From Aureispira anguillae (GTDB lineage: Bacteria; Bacteroidota; Bacteroidia; Chitinophagales; Saprospiraceae), in assembly GCF_026000115.1 (NCBI RefSeq), contig NZ_AP026867.1, positions 6,487,001 to 6,551,000 on the forward strand: a stretch of 64,000 nt of DNA. Direction: 5' to 3'. The notes beneath the pieces are model-generated. The model was not told the origin of the DNA. It saw nothing but the letters and a program-made list of their open reading frames with translations, and did no database searches. A program made the position numbers and the translations under genes. Shown piece by piece: positions 1-9,751 of this stretch. How positions within the stretch are numbered: position 1 is the first letter of the stretch; each line of letters begins with the position of its first letter.

Positions 1-698
1 CCTTGTACAGGAACACGAACAGCCGTTGCAGTAATTCTTAAATTGTTGTTTTCTAATATTTTACGAGTTTCGTGAACTAGCTTTAGCTCTTCTCGAGTAT
101 ACCCATTGTCGAAAAAAACATCGCAGTGAGGCAAGCAATTTTGAAAAATAGGGTGTGGGTAAGCTGGATTTGTGGCATGACCAGTTTCCATTTCTTCCTT
201 GTATTGTTGTACCGCCTGCACTCCCGTACCCGTCATCGATTGATAGGTAGAAATGACTAATCGATCCACTCCATAAGCATCGTGTAGAGGTTTCAAAGCA
301 ACTACCAATTGGATGGTCGAACAGTTTGGGTTGGCAATGATTTTATCGCTTTCTTTTAAGCAGTGAAGATTTACCTCAGGTACAATCAGTGGTTTGTCCT
401 CGTCCATTCTAAAGGCAGAAGAATTGTCAACCACCGTGGTGCCAACAGCTGCAAACAAAGGTGCAAATTGTTTGGCAATACTACCTCCTGCCGAAAAAAT
501 TGCCAAATTAGGTGCTTGTTCTATCGCATCCTTAATACTAATTACCTTATGTTGCTTGCCTTTAAATGTGATTTCTTGCCCTACCGAACGCTCAGAAGCG
601 ACAGGTAAGAATTCAGTAATAGGGAAGTTGCGTTCTTCCAATACTTTGCACATAACTTGGCCCACCATCCCAGTGACGCCAACAACAGCTACTTTCAT
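1..698 (-). CDS. asd: Aspartate-semialdehyde dehydrogenase, N-terminal part (cut by window edge)
   Basis: Reduces aspartyl-4-phosphate to aspartate semialdehyde with NADPH, the branch point for lysine/diaminopimelate, threonine and methionine synthesis in the cytoplasm. Reading leftward from the ATG at 698, the protein begins MKVAVVGVTGMVGQ, the NADP-binding glycine-rich loop of this family. Around residue 126 is the catalytic-cysteine motif NPNCSTIQ, and further on STYQSMTGTG. About 232 codons are present and the reading frame is still open at base 1, so the C-terminal third lies outside the window. A TACCTTTG promoter-like box lies about 70 bases upstream on the same strand. The gene is transcribed away from the large secreted-protein gene at 1080. 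Identification is strong; only the missing end is uncertain. Confidence 0.95.
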   Translation of the reverse strand, partial: MKVAVVGVTGMVGQVMCKVLEERNFPITEFLPVASERSVGQEITFKGKQHKVISIKDAIEQAPNLAIFSAGGSIAKQFAPLFAAVGTTVVDNSSAFRMDEDKPLIVPEVNLHCLKESDKIIANPNCSTIQLVVALKPLHDAYGVDRLVISTYQSMTGTGVQAVQQYKEEMETGHATNPAYPHPIFQNCLPHCDVFFDNGYTREELKLVHETRKILENNNLRITATAVRVPVQ

Positions 699-1079
699 GA
701 TTAAAGTTTTTAAAAAAAGTGGTAATAAATATGTTTTACAATTTTAGTTAGAAAGAGTATCTGCAAACAAAGGTAAGTATAATACTTTTGAGAAGTAACA
801 CTTAATGCATTAGAATTATTAATAGGTGGGAGAAAAAAATAAAATGGTCTATTCCTAAATTAAATGGAATTCTAGATTTGTTCTTAAAGTTTTAACCTTC
901 AATTAATCTTAGAGTGTTTATTTTTACTTAAATTCACTACTATTTGAAGACTACCCTCTAATACCATTTCAATACAATCCCCAAGATCTTAGTGATAATC
1001 ATTATTACTTCCTTTAAATTCAATTTGTTTTTAGAGTTGGAAATCCATAGACAACAAAGTACATAGATAACGATAACAG
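699..1079. other. Intergenic region between divergent genes (asd and LTD protein)
   Basis: A 381-base AT-rich gap between divergently transcribed genes. It holds the candidate asd promoter box at 768-775. At 994-1005 the bases GATAATCATTAT resemble the core of a Fur box, about 75 bases before the secreted-protein start. No ORF or RNA gene is supported here. Confidence 0.5.
768..775 (-). promoter_or_regulatory. Candidate -7 promoter box for asd
   Basis: The minus strand reads TACCTTTG, an exact match to the Bacteroidota -7 consensus TAnnTTTG. It would give a leader of about 60 bases before the asd start. No convincing -33 TTTG was found at the usual spacing, so this is a motif match only. Confidence 0.4.
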
Positions 1080-4000
1080 ATGAGATACCTAATAATACTC
1101 CTTTTGGTCACTGGTGTAATTCAAGCCTCTTTTGCACAAATCCTACAAGATGATTTTAGTGATGGAAACTTTACCACTAATCCTGTTTGGACAGGAACAA
1201 CAGCCGATTTTATTGTAAATGGAGCGAATGAGCTGCAAACGGATAATTTGGGCGTTTCTGCTACTTCAGAGCTAAGTACTGCTGCGGCTATACAGGACTC
1301 TACTTTTTGGGAGTTTTATGTTCGAATGGGCTTCAATCCATCGACTTCTAATTACACTAGGGTTTATCTTCAAGCAGATAATGCGACGCTTAGTAATACT
1401 GCTAATGGCTATTATCTCCAGATAGGCGCAAGTGGTTCAACGGATTCTATAGAAATCTATCGAGTAGATGCTGGTGTTTCTACTAAAATTTTTGGCGGAA
1501 CGAATGCTGCGGTGGCAAATAATCCCGTATTAAGTATGCGTATTATTCGGAATCAACTTGGCGGATGGGAAGTTTTTGCGGATTATACAGGAGGAACCAC
1601 TTACCTTTCTGAAGGTACGTTTACGGATGCTACTTATACGACAGGGACTCATTTTGGGTTTTTAGCAACTTACACAACAACGAGAGGAGACAAGTTTTTC
1701 TTTGACAACGTTTACCTTTCGCCTTTGATGGTGGATGTAACAGCTCCTAGTATAGATTCTATTGTAGCTATTGGCGCCAATCAAGTAGACGTTTATTTTG
1801 ATGAGGTAGTAGAGTTGGCTTCTGCGAATACCAGTTCTAATTATAGCATTAATAATGGCGTTACGGTTACCAATGCAGTAAGGGACGCTTCAAATTTGAT
1901 GTTGGTTCATTTGACAACGAGTACATTGACAAGTGCCTTGACGAATACAATTACGATAAATGGGGTAGAGGATTTGAATAATAATTCGATTACCAATGGA
2001 ACTGGAAACTTTGTTTATTATAATATTCAGTCAGCGGCATTTCAAGATATAATTATCAATGAAATCCACGCCGATCCTTCTCCTGTGGTGGGATTGCCCA
2101 ATGGGGAATTTGTAGAATTGTTGAATCGATCGAATAAGATTATAGATTTAGGCGGAATGTTTTTTAACGATGGTAGCGATAAAGCTTTGCCTAGCTTTTT
2201 ATTGTTTCCAGATTCTATCGTTGTATTAACGGCAACGGCAAATGTAGGGGCTTATGCTGCTTATGGAAATGTATTGGATATAGGTGGGCTAACCATGACA
2301 AATGGGGGAGAATTGATTCGTTTAAAAAGTGCAGGTGGACAGACGCTTGATAGTGTGGATTATGATTTGTCTTGGTATCAAGATGGGAATAAAGATGATG
2401 GAGGCTGGACATTAGAGTTGATCAATCCCAATTTGATTTGCCAAGGAGCCAACAATTGGATTGCTTCAAATGATGCAGCAGGAGGGACACCAGGACAGCA
2501 AAATTCGGTTTATAATAATACGCCAGATACACAGGGACCCAATCTATTAAGCGCAAATTTTTTAAATAGCACCACCGTTCAATTGATTTTTGATGAGCAA
2601 CTTGATCCTATAACAGCAAATACGCTAGGGAATTATACGATAGCGGGTTTAAGTATTGTAGGAGCCAATTTTATGGCAGCCGATACGGTTCTTCTGACAG
2701 TATCTACGATGACAGATCAAACGACTTATACAGTAGTGGTTAATAATGTAGCAGATTGTTCAGGGAATCCAATTGTGGCAAATAGTACAGCAAATTTTAC
2801 CTATGTTACAATTCAGTCAGCGGCATTTCAAGATATAATTATCAATGAAATCCACGCCGACCCTTCTCCTGTGGTGGGATTGCCCAATGGGGAATTTGTA
2901 GAATTGTTGAATCGCTCCAACAAAACCATTGATTTGGGAGGTTTGATTCTAAACGATGGCAGCGACCACAGTATACCTTCTTATATATTAGCACCAGATT
3001 CTATCGTTGTATTAACGGCGACGGCAAATGTAGGGGCTTATGCTGCTTATGGAAATGTATTAGATATAGGTGGGCTAACCATGACAAATGGGGGAGAGTT
3101 GATTCGTTTAAAAAGTGCAGGTGGACAGACGCTTGATAGTGTGGATTATGATTTGTCTTGGTATCAAGATGGGAACAAAGATGATGGAGGCTGGACATTA
3201 GAGTTGATCAATCCCAATTTGATTTGCCAAGGAGCCAACAATTGGATTGCTTCAAATGATGCAGCAGGAGGGACACCAGGGCAGCAAAATTCAGTTTATA
3301 GTAATACGCCAGATACTCAAGGACCCAGTTTGATAGCTGCCGCTTTTGTTAATGCAACACAGGTATTGCTGAGTTTTGATGAACCTCTAGGGAGTAATGT
3401 AAGCACGGTAGCTAACTACACCTTGACTACTGCAACCGTTAATACTGCTGTTTTTACTCCTCCTAATCAAGTGACCTTAACATTGGCTAGCCCTATGGTT
3501 GACCAGACCAATTATATCGTAACAGTTAATGGATTAACAGACTGCTCTGGAAATAGTATCGCTACTAATACGGTAGATTCATTTGTTTATTATGAGGTAC
3601 AAATGGCTGCTTATCATGATTTGATTATTACAGAAATACATGCCGATCCTTCTCCTGTAGTTGGACTGCCAGATGCAGAGTTTATAGAGCTTTATAATCG
3701 TAGTAATAAAACGATTGATTTAGCCAATTATACCTTGTTCGAATCTTCCAACCATAGTTTGCCAAGCCAAATTGTTTTACCAGGAACTTATGTGATTTTG
3801 TGTGCAGCTTCTAATCAAGCCAGTTTTGCGACTTACGGAACCGTTGTGCCAATGAATAGTTTAAGTTTGACCAATGGAGGGGAGTTGCTGATGTTATTAA
3901 ATTCAAACGGGCTGACAGTAGACAGTCTAGTCTATGATGAAGATTGGTATCAAGATAATGCCAAAGACAATGGAGGCTGGTCTTTAGAGTTAATCAACCC

Positions 4001-6110
4001 CAATTTGTTGTGCAAAGGAGCAAGCAATTGGGTGGCTTCTAATGCTGTAAATGGTGGAACTCCAGGGCAGCAAAATTCGGTTTATACCAATGCAGTAGAC
4101 AATACACCACCTGCTGTTGTCAGTACTCGCCAATATGGTTCTAATCAAATTTTAATTGAGTTTGACGATGTGCTGAATAAAACAATAGCTGGTTCGGCAG
4201 CTAATTATACAGTTGATAATGGTGCAGTTGTTATAACCGTGGTTTGCTTATCTGACCATCAAGTTATTCTGACTTTGGGAGCCAATATGGTAGACCAAAC
4301 GGTTTATACCATCACGCTAAATAATTTAGAAGATTGTGTTGGCAATAGCATGGGAATTGGTACGACTTCTATGACTTATTATGAATCAGGAGCAGCAACG
4401 CACTATGACATTATCATTAATGAGATTATGGCAGATCCTAACCCGCCTGTAGGTTTGCCAGAAAAGGAATACGTTGAATTATACAATAGAAGCAATAAAA
4501 CCTTTAATCTAGAACACTTTACCTTTACAGATGCTTCTTCAGTTGTGTCTACCTTGCCCTTTTTTATTTTACATCCTGGTGAATATGTGGTCATTTATAG
4601 TGCTGCCGACACCATCGGATTTTCTTCTTTTGGGCATGCTTTGGCACTGAGTTCTTTTCCTGATTTAAATACAAGTGATGAATTGATCTTGCAAGATCAA
4701 TCAGGGGAAATAATTGATGCAGTAGCCTATGAATTGTCATGGTATCAAAATGCAGACAAGGACAATGGAGGTTGGTCAATAGAACGGATTAATCCAGATC
4801 GTCCTTGTGAAGCAGCGAGCAATTGGCGTGCTTCTGAAAATTTGTTAGGAGGAACACCTGCTGCTGCCAACTCTGTCTTGAATCAGACTCCTGATGTCCA
4901 ATCTCCCGATGCTTTGCGAGCATTCCCATTGGGGGTAGATAGTGTACGAGTTTATTTTTCGGAGGCGATAGCGGATCTTGCTGGCGTTACGGTCGCCAAT
5001 TATACCATAGATAATAACATTCAGGTAGTAACTGCTCGTTTGGAGCCTCCTTTTTATAATAGTGTGGTTTTAACATTGGATCAGCCTCTGATTTTGGGAA
5101 CAACGTATACCATTACAATGGGGGTAGGATTAACGGATTGTATCGGAAATCCTATTGCCTTAAAAAATACAGCTCGTTTAGCTTTGCCTCAGGATATTCA
5201 GCCTGGAGATCTAATCCTGAACGAAGTCTTGTTTAATCCTGTAACCAGTGGAAAAGATTTTATAGAGTTATACAACAAATCTAATAAGGTTTTAAATACA
5301 GCCGATTTAGTGGTGTCCAATGCAGAAATCGTTGATGGAAATTTAGCCAATGCTACTTCTTTACAAACTCGCCCTATTGAGATAGATTGGTTGGTATTTC
5401 CCAATGAATATGTTGTTATTACAGCTGATGAGGATCAAGTAAAAGGGCAATACCAAACGCCTAATCCAACGCATTTTGTCGAAAATAATCTACCAACTTT
5501 TGACGATAAAGAGGGTCATGTATTTTTATATGCAGCTTACGACTCTACCTATGTTGATAGTCTTGGAAATCCACAAACAGCTTATCTTGCCAAAGTATTG
5601 GATTTATTTGATTACTCAGAAGATTTTCATTCTCCTTTAATTGATGACAAGAATGGGGTTTCCTTAGAACGAATTGATTTTGATGCTCCAACCAATGATT
5701 TAAACAATTGGCATTCGGCAGCGACAGAAGTTGGTTATGCTACTCCTGCCTATCAAAACTCTAGCTATTTGACCAATGATATATTGGGGAATGACCTAAT
5801 TGAATTGCCAACAGAAACCGTTTCGCCAGATGGGGATGGTTATGAAGATTTTTTATTGATCAATTATAATGTAGACGATTTGGGATACATTGCCACCATT
5901 GATGTTTACGATGCAACAGGGCGCTTAGTTCGAAATCTAGTAAATGGAGAATTGTTGGCTAGAGAGGGCGCTTTGCAATGGGATGGAACGGACAACCAAG
6001 GAAGAAAGGCTAGAGTTGGAATTCATTTACTTGCCATTGAAATATTTCGTCCAGATGGAACCGTTAGACGCTTTAAGAAAACTTGTGTTGTTGCAGGACG
6101 AATGGATTAG
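1080..6110 (+). CDS. Large secreted lamin-tail-domain/Ig-like protein with FlgD-like C-terminal domain
   Basis: A 1676-residue exported, presumably surface or extracellular protein. It starts with a clear signal peptide (MRYLIILLLVTGVIQASFAQ). A concanavalin-like sandwich follows (about residues 20-215). Then come five lamin-tail-like domains, recognised by IIINEIHADP...EFVELLNRSNK and similar, starting near residues 322, 584, 846, 1105 and 1375. They alternate with SbsA-type Ig-like domains (patterns such as LIFDEQLDP..NYTI and TYTVVVNNVADCSGNPI). The last 100 residues (VSPDGDGYEDFLLINY, VYDATGRLV, WDGTDNQGR) match the FlgD/CHU_C-type C-terminal fold used by T9SS cargo. The first and second lamin-tail units are nearly identical in DNA, which indicates recent duplication. 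The substrate or partner is unknown; adhesion or cell-surface structure is a guess. Confidence 0.85.
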   Translation: MRYLIILLLVTGVIQASFAQILQDDFSDGNFTTNPVWTGTTADFIVNGANELQTDNLGVSATSELSTAAAIQDSTFWEFYVRMGFNPSTSNYTRVYLQADNATLSNTANGYYLQIGASGSTDSIEIYRVDAGVSTKIFGGTNAAVANNPVLSMRIIRNQLGGWEVFADYTGGTTYLSEGTFTDATYTTGTHFGFLATYTTTRGDKFFFDNVYLSPLMVDVTAPSIDSIVAIGANQVDVYFDEVVELASANTSSNYSINNGVTVTNAVRDASNLMLVHLTTSTLTSALTNTITINGVEDLNNNSITNGTGNFVYYNIQSAAFQDIIINEIHADPSPVVGLPNGEFVELLNRSNKIIDLGGMFFNDGSDKALPSFLLFPDSIVVLTATANVGAYAAYGNVLDIGGLTMTNGGELIRLKSAGGQTLDSVDYDLSWYQDGNKDDGGWTLELINPNLICQGANNWIASNDAAGGTPGQQNSVYNNTPDTQGPNLLSANFLNSTTVQLIFDEQLDPITANTLGNYTIAGLSIVGANFMAADTVLLTVSTMTDQTTYTVVVNNVADCSGNPIVANSTANFTYVTIQSAAFQDIIINEIHADPSPVVGLPNGEFVELLNRSNKTIDLGGLILNDGSDHSIPSYILAPDSIVVLTATANVGAYAAYGNVLDIGGLTMTNGGELIRLKSAGGQTLDSVDYDLSWYQDGNKDDGGWTLELINPNLICQGANNWIASNDAAGGTPGQQNSVYSNTPDTQGPSLIAAAFVNATQVLLSFDEPLGSNVSTVANYTLTTATVNTAVFTPPNQVTLTLASPMVDQTNYIVTVNGLTDCSGNSIATNTVDSFVYYEVQMAAYHDLIITEIHADPSPVVGLPDAEFIELYNRSNKTIDLANYTLFESSNHSLPSQIVLPGTYVILCAASNQASFATYGTVVPMNSLSLTNGGELLMLLNSNGLTVDSLVYDEDWYQDNAKDNGGWSLELINPNLLCKGASNWVASNAVNGGTPGQQNSVYTNAVDNTPPAVVSTRQYGSNQILIEFDDVLNKTIAGSAANYTVDNGAVVITVVCLSDHQVILTLGANMVDQTVYTITLNNLEDCVGNSMGIGTTSMTYYESGAATHYDIIINEIMADPNPPVGLPEKEYVELYNRSNKTFNLEHFTFTDASSVVSTLPFFILHPGEYVVIYSAADTIGFSSFGHALALSSFPDLNTSDELILQDQSGEIIDAVAYELSWYQNADKDNGGWSIERINPDRPCEAASNWRASENLLGGTPAAANSVLNQTPDVQSPDALRAFPLGVDSVRVYFSEAIADLAGVTVANYTIDNNIQVVTARLEPPFYNSVVLTLDQPLILGTTYTITMGVGLTDCIGNPIALKNTARLALPQDIQPGDLILNEVLFNPVTSGKDFIELYNKSNKVLNTADLVVSNAEIVDGNLANATSLQTRPIEIDWLVFPNEYVVITADEDQVKGQYQTPNPTHFVENNLPTFDDKEGHVFLYAAYDSTYVDSLGNPQTAYLAKVLDLFDYSEDFHSPLIDDKNGVSLERIDFDAPTNDLNNWHSAATEVGYATPAYQNSSYLTNDILGNDLIELPTETVSPDGDGYEDFLLINYNVDDLGYIATIDVYDATGRLVRNLVNGELLAREGALQWDGTDNQGRKARVGIHLLAIEIFRPDGTVRRFKKTCVVAGRMD
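2025..2540 (+). repeat. Internal direct repeat, copy 1 (lamin-tail unit)
   Basis: This segment recurs 786 bases downstream (2811-3326) within the same gene. Both ends are almost identical over long stretches, while a middle part of about 80 bases (near 2131-2210) has diverged. The offset is exactly 262 codons, so the reading frame is kept. Confidence 0.9.
2811..3326 (+). repeat. Internal direct repeat, copy 2 (lamin-tail unit)
   Basis: Second copy of the unit at 2025-2540. The two differ at scattered third positions and in one divergent patch encoding the strand after IDLGG. This suggests either domain duplication followed by local divergence, or gene conversion of the flanks. Confidence 0.9.
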
Positions 6111-6313
6111 CGATGCATTACTTCTCTGAAGAACCTTAGCTTTAACATTAGTTTGGTGATTTTTAAACTTAGCAATAAAAATCTTTTGAGCTTGTCCTTT
6201 TATTTCTGATCGAGTCTCGCTAATTTTAAGATTCTAATTTCATTTTTATAGCCTATGGTTTGTTTTTTTACAATCTAAGTGCTGTCTAAATTAAGCAAGG
6301 TTAACCAACCAAT

Positions 6314-9300
6314 ATGAATCTAAAAATAATATCTGCTGGAGCAGGGAGTGGAAAGACATATAGTTTGACAAAAGAAATGGCAACATTATTGGCTCCTACT
6401 GCCAATGGTCCTGCTGAAGTGCGGGCTTCAGGTATTATTGCAACTACCTTTACCAATAAGGCAGCAGCAGAACTTAAAGAACGGGTTCGAATTGAGTTAT
6501 TAGAGGGAGGACTGACACAAGAGGCGGACGAATTAGGCAATGCCATGATTGGCACCGTGCATTCTATTGGGGTGCAACTCTTAAAACGTTTTTCCTTTGA
6601 AGCAGGGGTTTCGCCAGAGGTAGATATTATAGCAGATAGTGACCAACAAACCATCTTTAATCAATCCTTGGCTACGGTAATTCCGCTTGATTTGGTCTTG
6701 GAAATGGAGCAGTTGAGCGAACAGTTAGGCTTTAATAAGAGTGCGTTTTCGAGTAAGGACTGGAGGGCTGATTTAAAGCAGCTGACCGATATTGCTCGTT
6801 CTAATAATTTTGGAATAGAGGTATTAACGCAAAGCAAAGCTTATTCTTTGTCTAGCTTTTTTGACCTATTGCCTCAAGTTTCCAAAAAAAGTGGAGAAGC
6901 ATTAAATGCGGAATTAGCAGGGCATCTAAAAGCTACTTTAGCTGCTCTAGAAGCCAATGAAGATGGAACTAAAAGTAAAGAAACGTTGATGGGGAGCCTT
7001 CGGGCAATGAAAACAGCGCTAAAAAATAGAGGGTTTATTAATTGGTACGATTGGGCAAAATTAACAAAGCTAAAAGCACCTAAAAAGAGTAGAGACGATG
7101 TTTTTGATTTAATGGAATTTGCGAAATGCCACAATCAACATCCAGACTTCCATGAGCAAATTCAGCGCTATATTAATCATATCTTCGATACGGCTATTGC
7201 TGCCTTAAAAGAATACGAGCAGTATAAAAAAGCACGTGGTTTGATTGATTATATTGACATGGAGGTGTTGATTTTGAAGTTGTTGGAAAATGAAATGGTA
7301 CAGGAGGTCTTAGAGGATGAAATTGATTTACTTTTGGTAGATGAGTTTCAAGATACGAATCCCATACAACTAAAGATATTCTTAAAATTAACCCAAATCG
7401 CCAATAAATCCATTTGGGTGGGCGACCCCAAGCAATCTATTTATGGTTTTCGTGGTGCAGCTCCTGATCTGATGAAAGCCGTCATGGATAGTACCGATAA
7501 TATTGCCAACTTGCCCAATTCTTGGCGCTCTAGAGAAGATTTGGTACACTTGTGTAATGGGCTTTTTGTCAAAGCTTTTGGGGAAGATATGCCTGTAGAG
7601 CGAATTGCTTTAAATACAGCAGCTCCTTTTGCCAAAAACAAAGAATCTGACCAGCTTAACATAGCAACGCATCATTGGCATTTTCAATTTGAGGGCAACC
7701 GAGCACCTGCTAAACCTTGGTTTGAGCAGTGTATCGCCAGAAATATCGCTGAAATATTGGAAGAGGGGTGGATGGTTCGAATCAAAGGTTCTAATGAGGT
7801 ACGTCCAATGCAAGCAGGGGATATTGCTGTGCTTTGTCGTTCTAATTTTTCTTGCCAAACAGTAGCCGATGCGCTGCACAAAGAAGGGCTAAAGGCTTCG
7901 ATTTCTAGGAATGGTTTATTGCAAACGGCAGAAGCAAGTTTGATTTTGGCTTGCTTGCGTTATATCTTAAATAAGCATGATGCCTTGGCTGTAGCAGAAA
8001 TATTACTCTTAGCACAAAAGCATCATATTGAAGATATTATTGCCAACCGATTGGAGTATTTAGAACAGCTCAAAGAGGAGGCGGAAACCTTGAAGCGTTG
8101 GGGGCATGACAATGCTTATATTCAACAATTGCGAACAATTCGACACAAAAGCAAGGAGTTGTCTGCAACAGAAATATTAAATAGTGTTATTGAAAAACTA
8201 GATATTAGGAGAACCGTTGCTACTTGGAGTAATGAACAGCAACGTTTAGATAATATAGATGCTTTGCGGAAACTGACCTTGGATTATGAAGAAACGTGTA
8301 ACCGACTGAATTCTGCGGCTACTTTAGGTGGATTTTTGTTGTGGTTGGATGAGTTGGCTCGTGAAGGGTTAGACCAGCAAGGAAAAGGAGCGGGGATGGA
8401 TGCAGTAAATGTCTTAACTTATCATAAAAGCAAGGGCTTAGAATGGCCTTTTGTGGTTTGCCATAGTTTGCCCAATGAATTGAGAGAAAGCATTTGGGGA
8501 ATTCGAATTGTTCGTCAAACTCCTGAGATTGATATTCAACAGCCCTTAGCCAATCGGCTGCTTTGTTATTGGATCAATCCTTATGCCGATCAAATTAAAG
8601 GAACGCAATTGATGGAGTTGGTCGAAACACATGAAGCCAAACTGAGTTCTAAAAAAGAGGCGCTAGCAGAGGAGGCAAGATTGCTTTACGTAGGCTTAAC
8701 GAGAGCTAGGGATTATTTGGTATTTCCTACCATGCCTAAGAAACCAACGAAGTGGCTCAATAGGGTTTTCCATAATGGAGATGAAACGATACCTAGTTTA
8801 GATGTCAATGCTTCGAGCTTGTTATGGTTGTGGAAAGAAGAGGAAATTCCAGTTCGGGTACAGACGTTTAATTATGAAAAAAATATGCCGACAACAGAGA
8901 TGGAGGTATTGCCTATTAATTACCTCAGTCCGCATTTGGGAGAGCAGGAATATCAATCCATTATTATTGAGTCAGCCCAAAGCCTTTTCCCTAATTTAGA
9001 GTATAAATTTAAAGGTTCAAATGCCTTTGCTAAAGCATACTTATTTTTAGATAATGAAAAGGTAAATTTTCAAATTTTACAACCTATATTTAGCACCTTT
9101 ATACAGGCTGATAATCCCACTAGTTTTGACCTAAAAACTAGAGAAAAAATAGCCTGCAATTTGTTAGAGCAACACGACTTGATTGATGCGATAAAACCCA
9201 AAACCTTGATGTATTATTCGGCTGCTTTTTATAAGAGTTTAGAGCAGGCATTTGACATTCAATTGATCGAAAAATATCGTGCATTTCGATTTGTAAGTTC

Positions 9301-9583
9301 CGATGGAAAACGGCATTTTAGTGGGGTGGTTGATTTGGTGATCTTGACTAAAAATAAAGAACTGATTTTGATGCAACAACTGACCCAAGATATCCCCAAA
9401 CTCAATTCGAATCTCTCTAAGTTAAAGGAAGAAATGGGGATATTAGAGGCCGCTGGAAGGGCTTTGAAATCGATTTATTACGCATCAGAAGTAAAATTAT
9501 GTATAGTGCAATCGCTAGCTGGTATTTGGGCGGCTGCCGAACTCAAAAAAGAACCTAAACAGTCTACATTATTTTCAGAATAG
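6314..9583 (+). CDS. UvrD/AddA-like superfamily 1 DNA helicase with degenerate C-terminal nuclease domain
   Basis: A 1089-residue cytoplasmic ATP-dependent helicase of the UvrD/RecB/AddA class, expected to act in double-strand-break processing. The Walker A motif is SAGAGSGKT (residues 7-15). Motif II is LLLVDEFQDT (D343-E344), followed by motif III WVGDPKQSIYGFRGA and motif VI RLLYVGLTRARDYL near residue 790. Its length and the long C-terminal extension match AddA/RecB-type proteins rather than UvrD itself. The extension contains SGVVDLVIL (D1007), which resembles the start of a PD-(D/E)XK nuclease core. Where the family has V-D-Y-K-T, this protein reads LMQQLT, so nuclease activity is probably lost. 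No AddB partner is adjacent, since both neighbours are secreted giants. Start chosen at the ATG that puts Walker A at the N-terminus. Confidence 0.85.
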   Translation: MNLKIISAGAGSGKTYSLTKEMATLLAPTANGPAEVRASGIIATTFTNKAAAELKERVRIELLEGGLTQEADELGNAMIGTVHSIGVQLLKRFSFEAGVSPEVDIIADSDQQTIFNQSLATVIPLDLVLEMEQLSEQLGFNKSAFSSKDWRADLKQLTDIARSNNFGIEVLTQSKAYSLSSFFDLLPQVSKKSGEALNAELAGHLKATLAALEANEDGTKSKETLMGSLRAMKTALKNRGFINWYDWAKLTKLKAPKKSRDDVFDLMEFAKCHNQHPDFHEQIQRYINHIFDTAIAALKEYEQYKKARGLIDYIDMEVLILKLLENEMVQEVLEDEIDLLLVDEFQDTNPIQLKIFLKLTQIANKSIWVGDPKQSIYGFRGAAPDLMKAVMDSTDNIANLPNSWRSREDLVHLCNGLFVKAFGEDMPVERIALNTAAPFAKNKESDQLNIATHHWHFQFEGNRAPAKPWFEQCIARNIAEILEEGWMVRIKGSNEVRPMQAGDIAVLCRSNFSCQTVADALHKEGLKASISRNGLLQTAEASLILACLRYILNKHDALAVAEILLLAQKHHIEDIIANRLEYLEQLKEEAETLKRWGHDNAYIQQLRTIRHKSKELSATEILNSVIEKLDIRRTVATWSNEQQRLDNIDALRKLTLDYEETCNRLNSAATLGGFLLWLDELAREGLDQQGKGAGMDAVNVLTYHKSKGLEWPFVVCHSLPNELRESIWGIRIVRQTPEIDIQQPLANRLLCYWINPYADQIKGTQLMELVETHEAKLSSKKEALAEEARLLYVGLTRARDYLVFPTMPKKPTKWLNRVFHNGDETIPSLDVNASSLLWLWKEEEIPVRVQTFNYEKNMPTTEMEVLPINYLSPHLGEQEYQSIIIESAQSLFPNLEYKFKGSNAFAKAYLFLDNEKVNFQILQPIFSTFIQADNPTSFDLKTREKIACNLLEQHDLIDAIKPKTLMYYSAAFYKSLEQAFDIQLIEKYRAFRFVSSDGKRHFSGVVDLVILTKNKELILMQQLTQDIPKLNSNLSKLKEEMGILEAAGRALKSIYYASEVKLCIVQSLAGIWAAAELKKEPKQSTLFSE

Positions 9584-9596
9584 TACGATTTTAGAG

Positions 9597-9623
9597 CAAT
9601 TTCTTGCAAAATTGAATTTTTTT
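9597..9623 (+). terminator. Candidate intrinsic terminator after the helicase gene
   Basis: CAATTT and AAATTG form a six-base stem with a six-base loop, followed after two bases by seven T residues. It begins 14 bases past the helicase stop codon. The stem is short and AT-rich, so efficiency is uncertain. Confidence 0.5.
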
Positions 9624-9678
9624 GCGTGCAAAAATCATCATCAAAAAACATTTAAAAAATGGGCAAAAAAAACGAATG

Positions 9679-9751
9679 TTATCCACTTTATGTGAAATAA
9701 CGCACAAAATGGCTGTGGATAACTTTTGTTTTGTGCACAAAATGTGTATAA
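9679..9751. promoter_or_regulatory. Cluster of three DnaA-box-like sites
   Basis: Three 9-mers match or nearly match the DnaA box TTATCCACA: TTATCCACT at 9679-9687 (+), an exact TTATCCACA on the minus strand at 9714-9722, and TTATACACA on the minus strand at 9743-9751. Between the last two lies a perfect 14-base palindrome, TTTTGTGCACAAAA (9728-9741). The flanks are very AT-rich. The region sits between convergent genes. It could be a DnaA-titration or regulatory site or an origin component; the sequence alone cannot decide. Confidence 0.4.

Noticed and set aside
2215-3198. Two similar antisense ORFs (65 codons each) at 2215-2412 and 3001-3198
   Set aside because: They are shadows of the duplicated lamin-tail unit on the opposite strand; their similarity only reflects the direct repeat.
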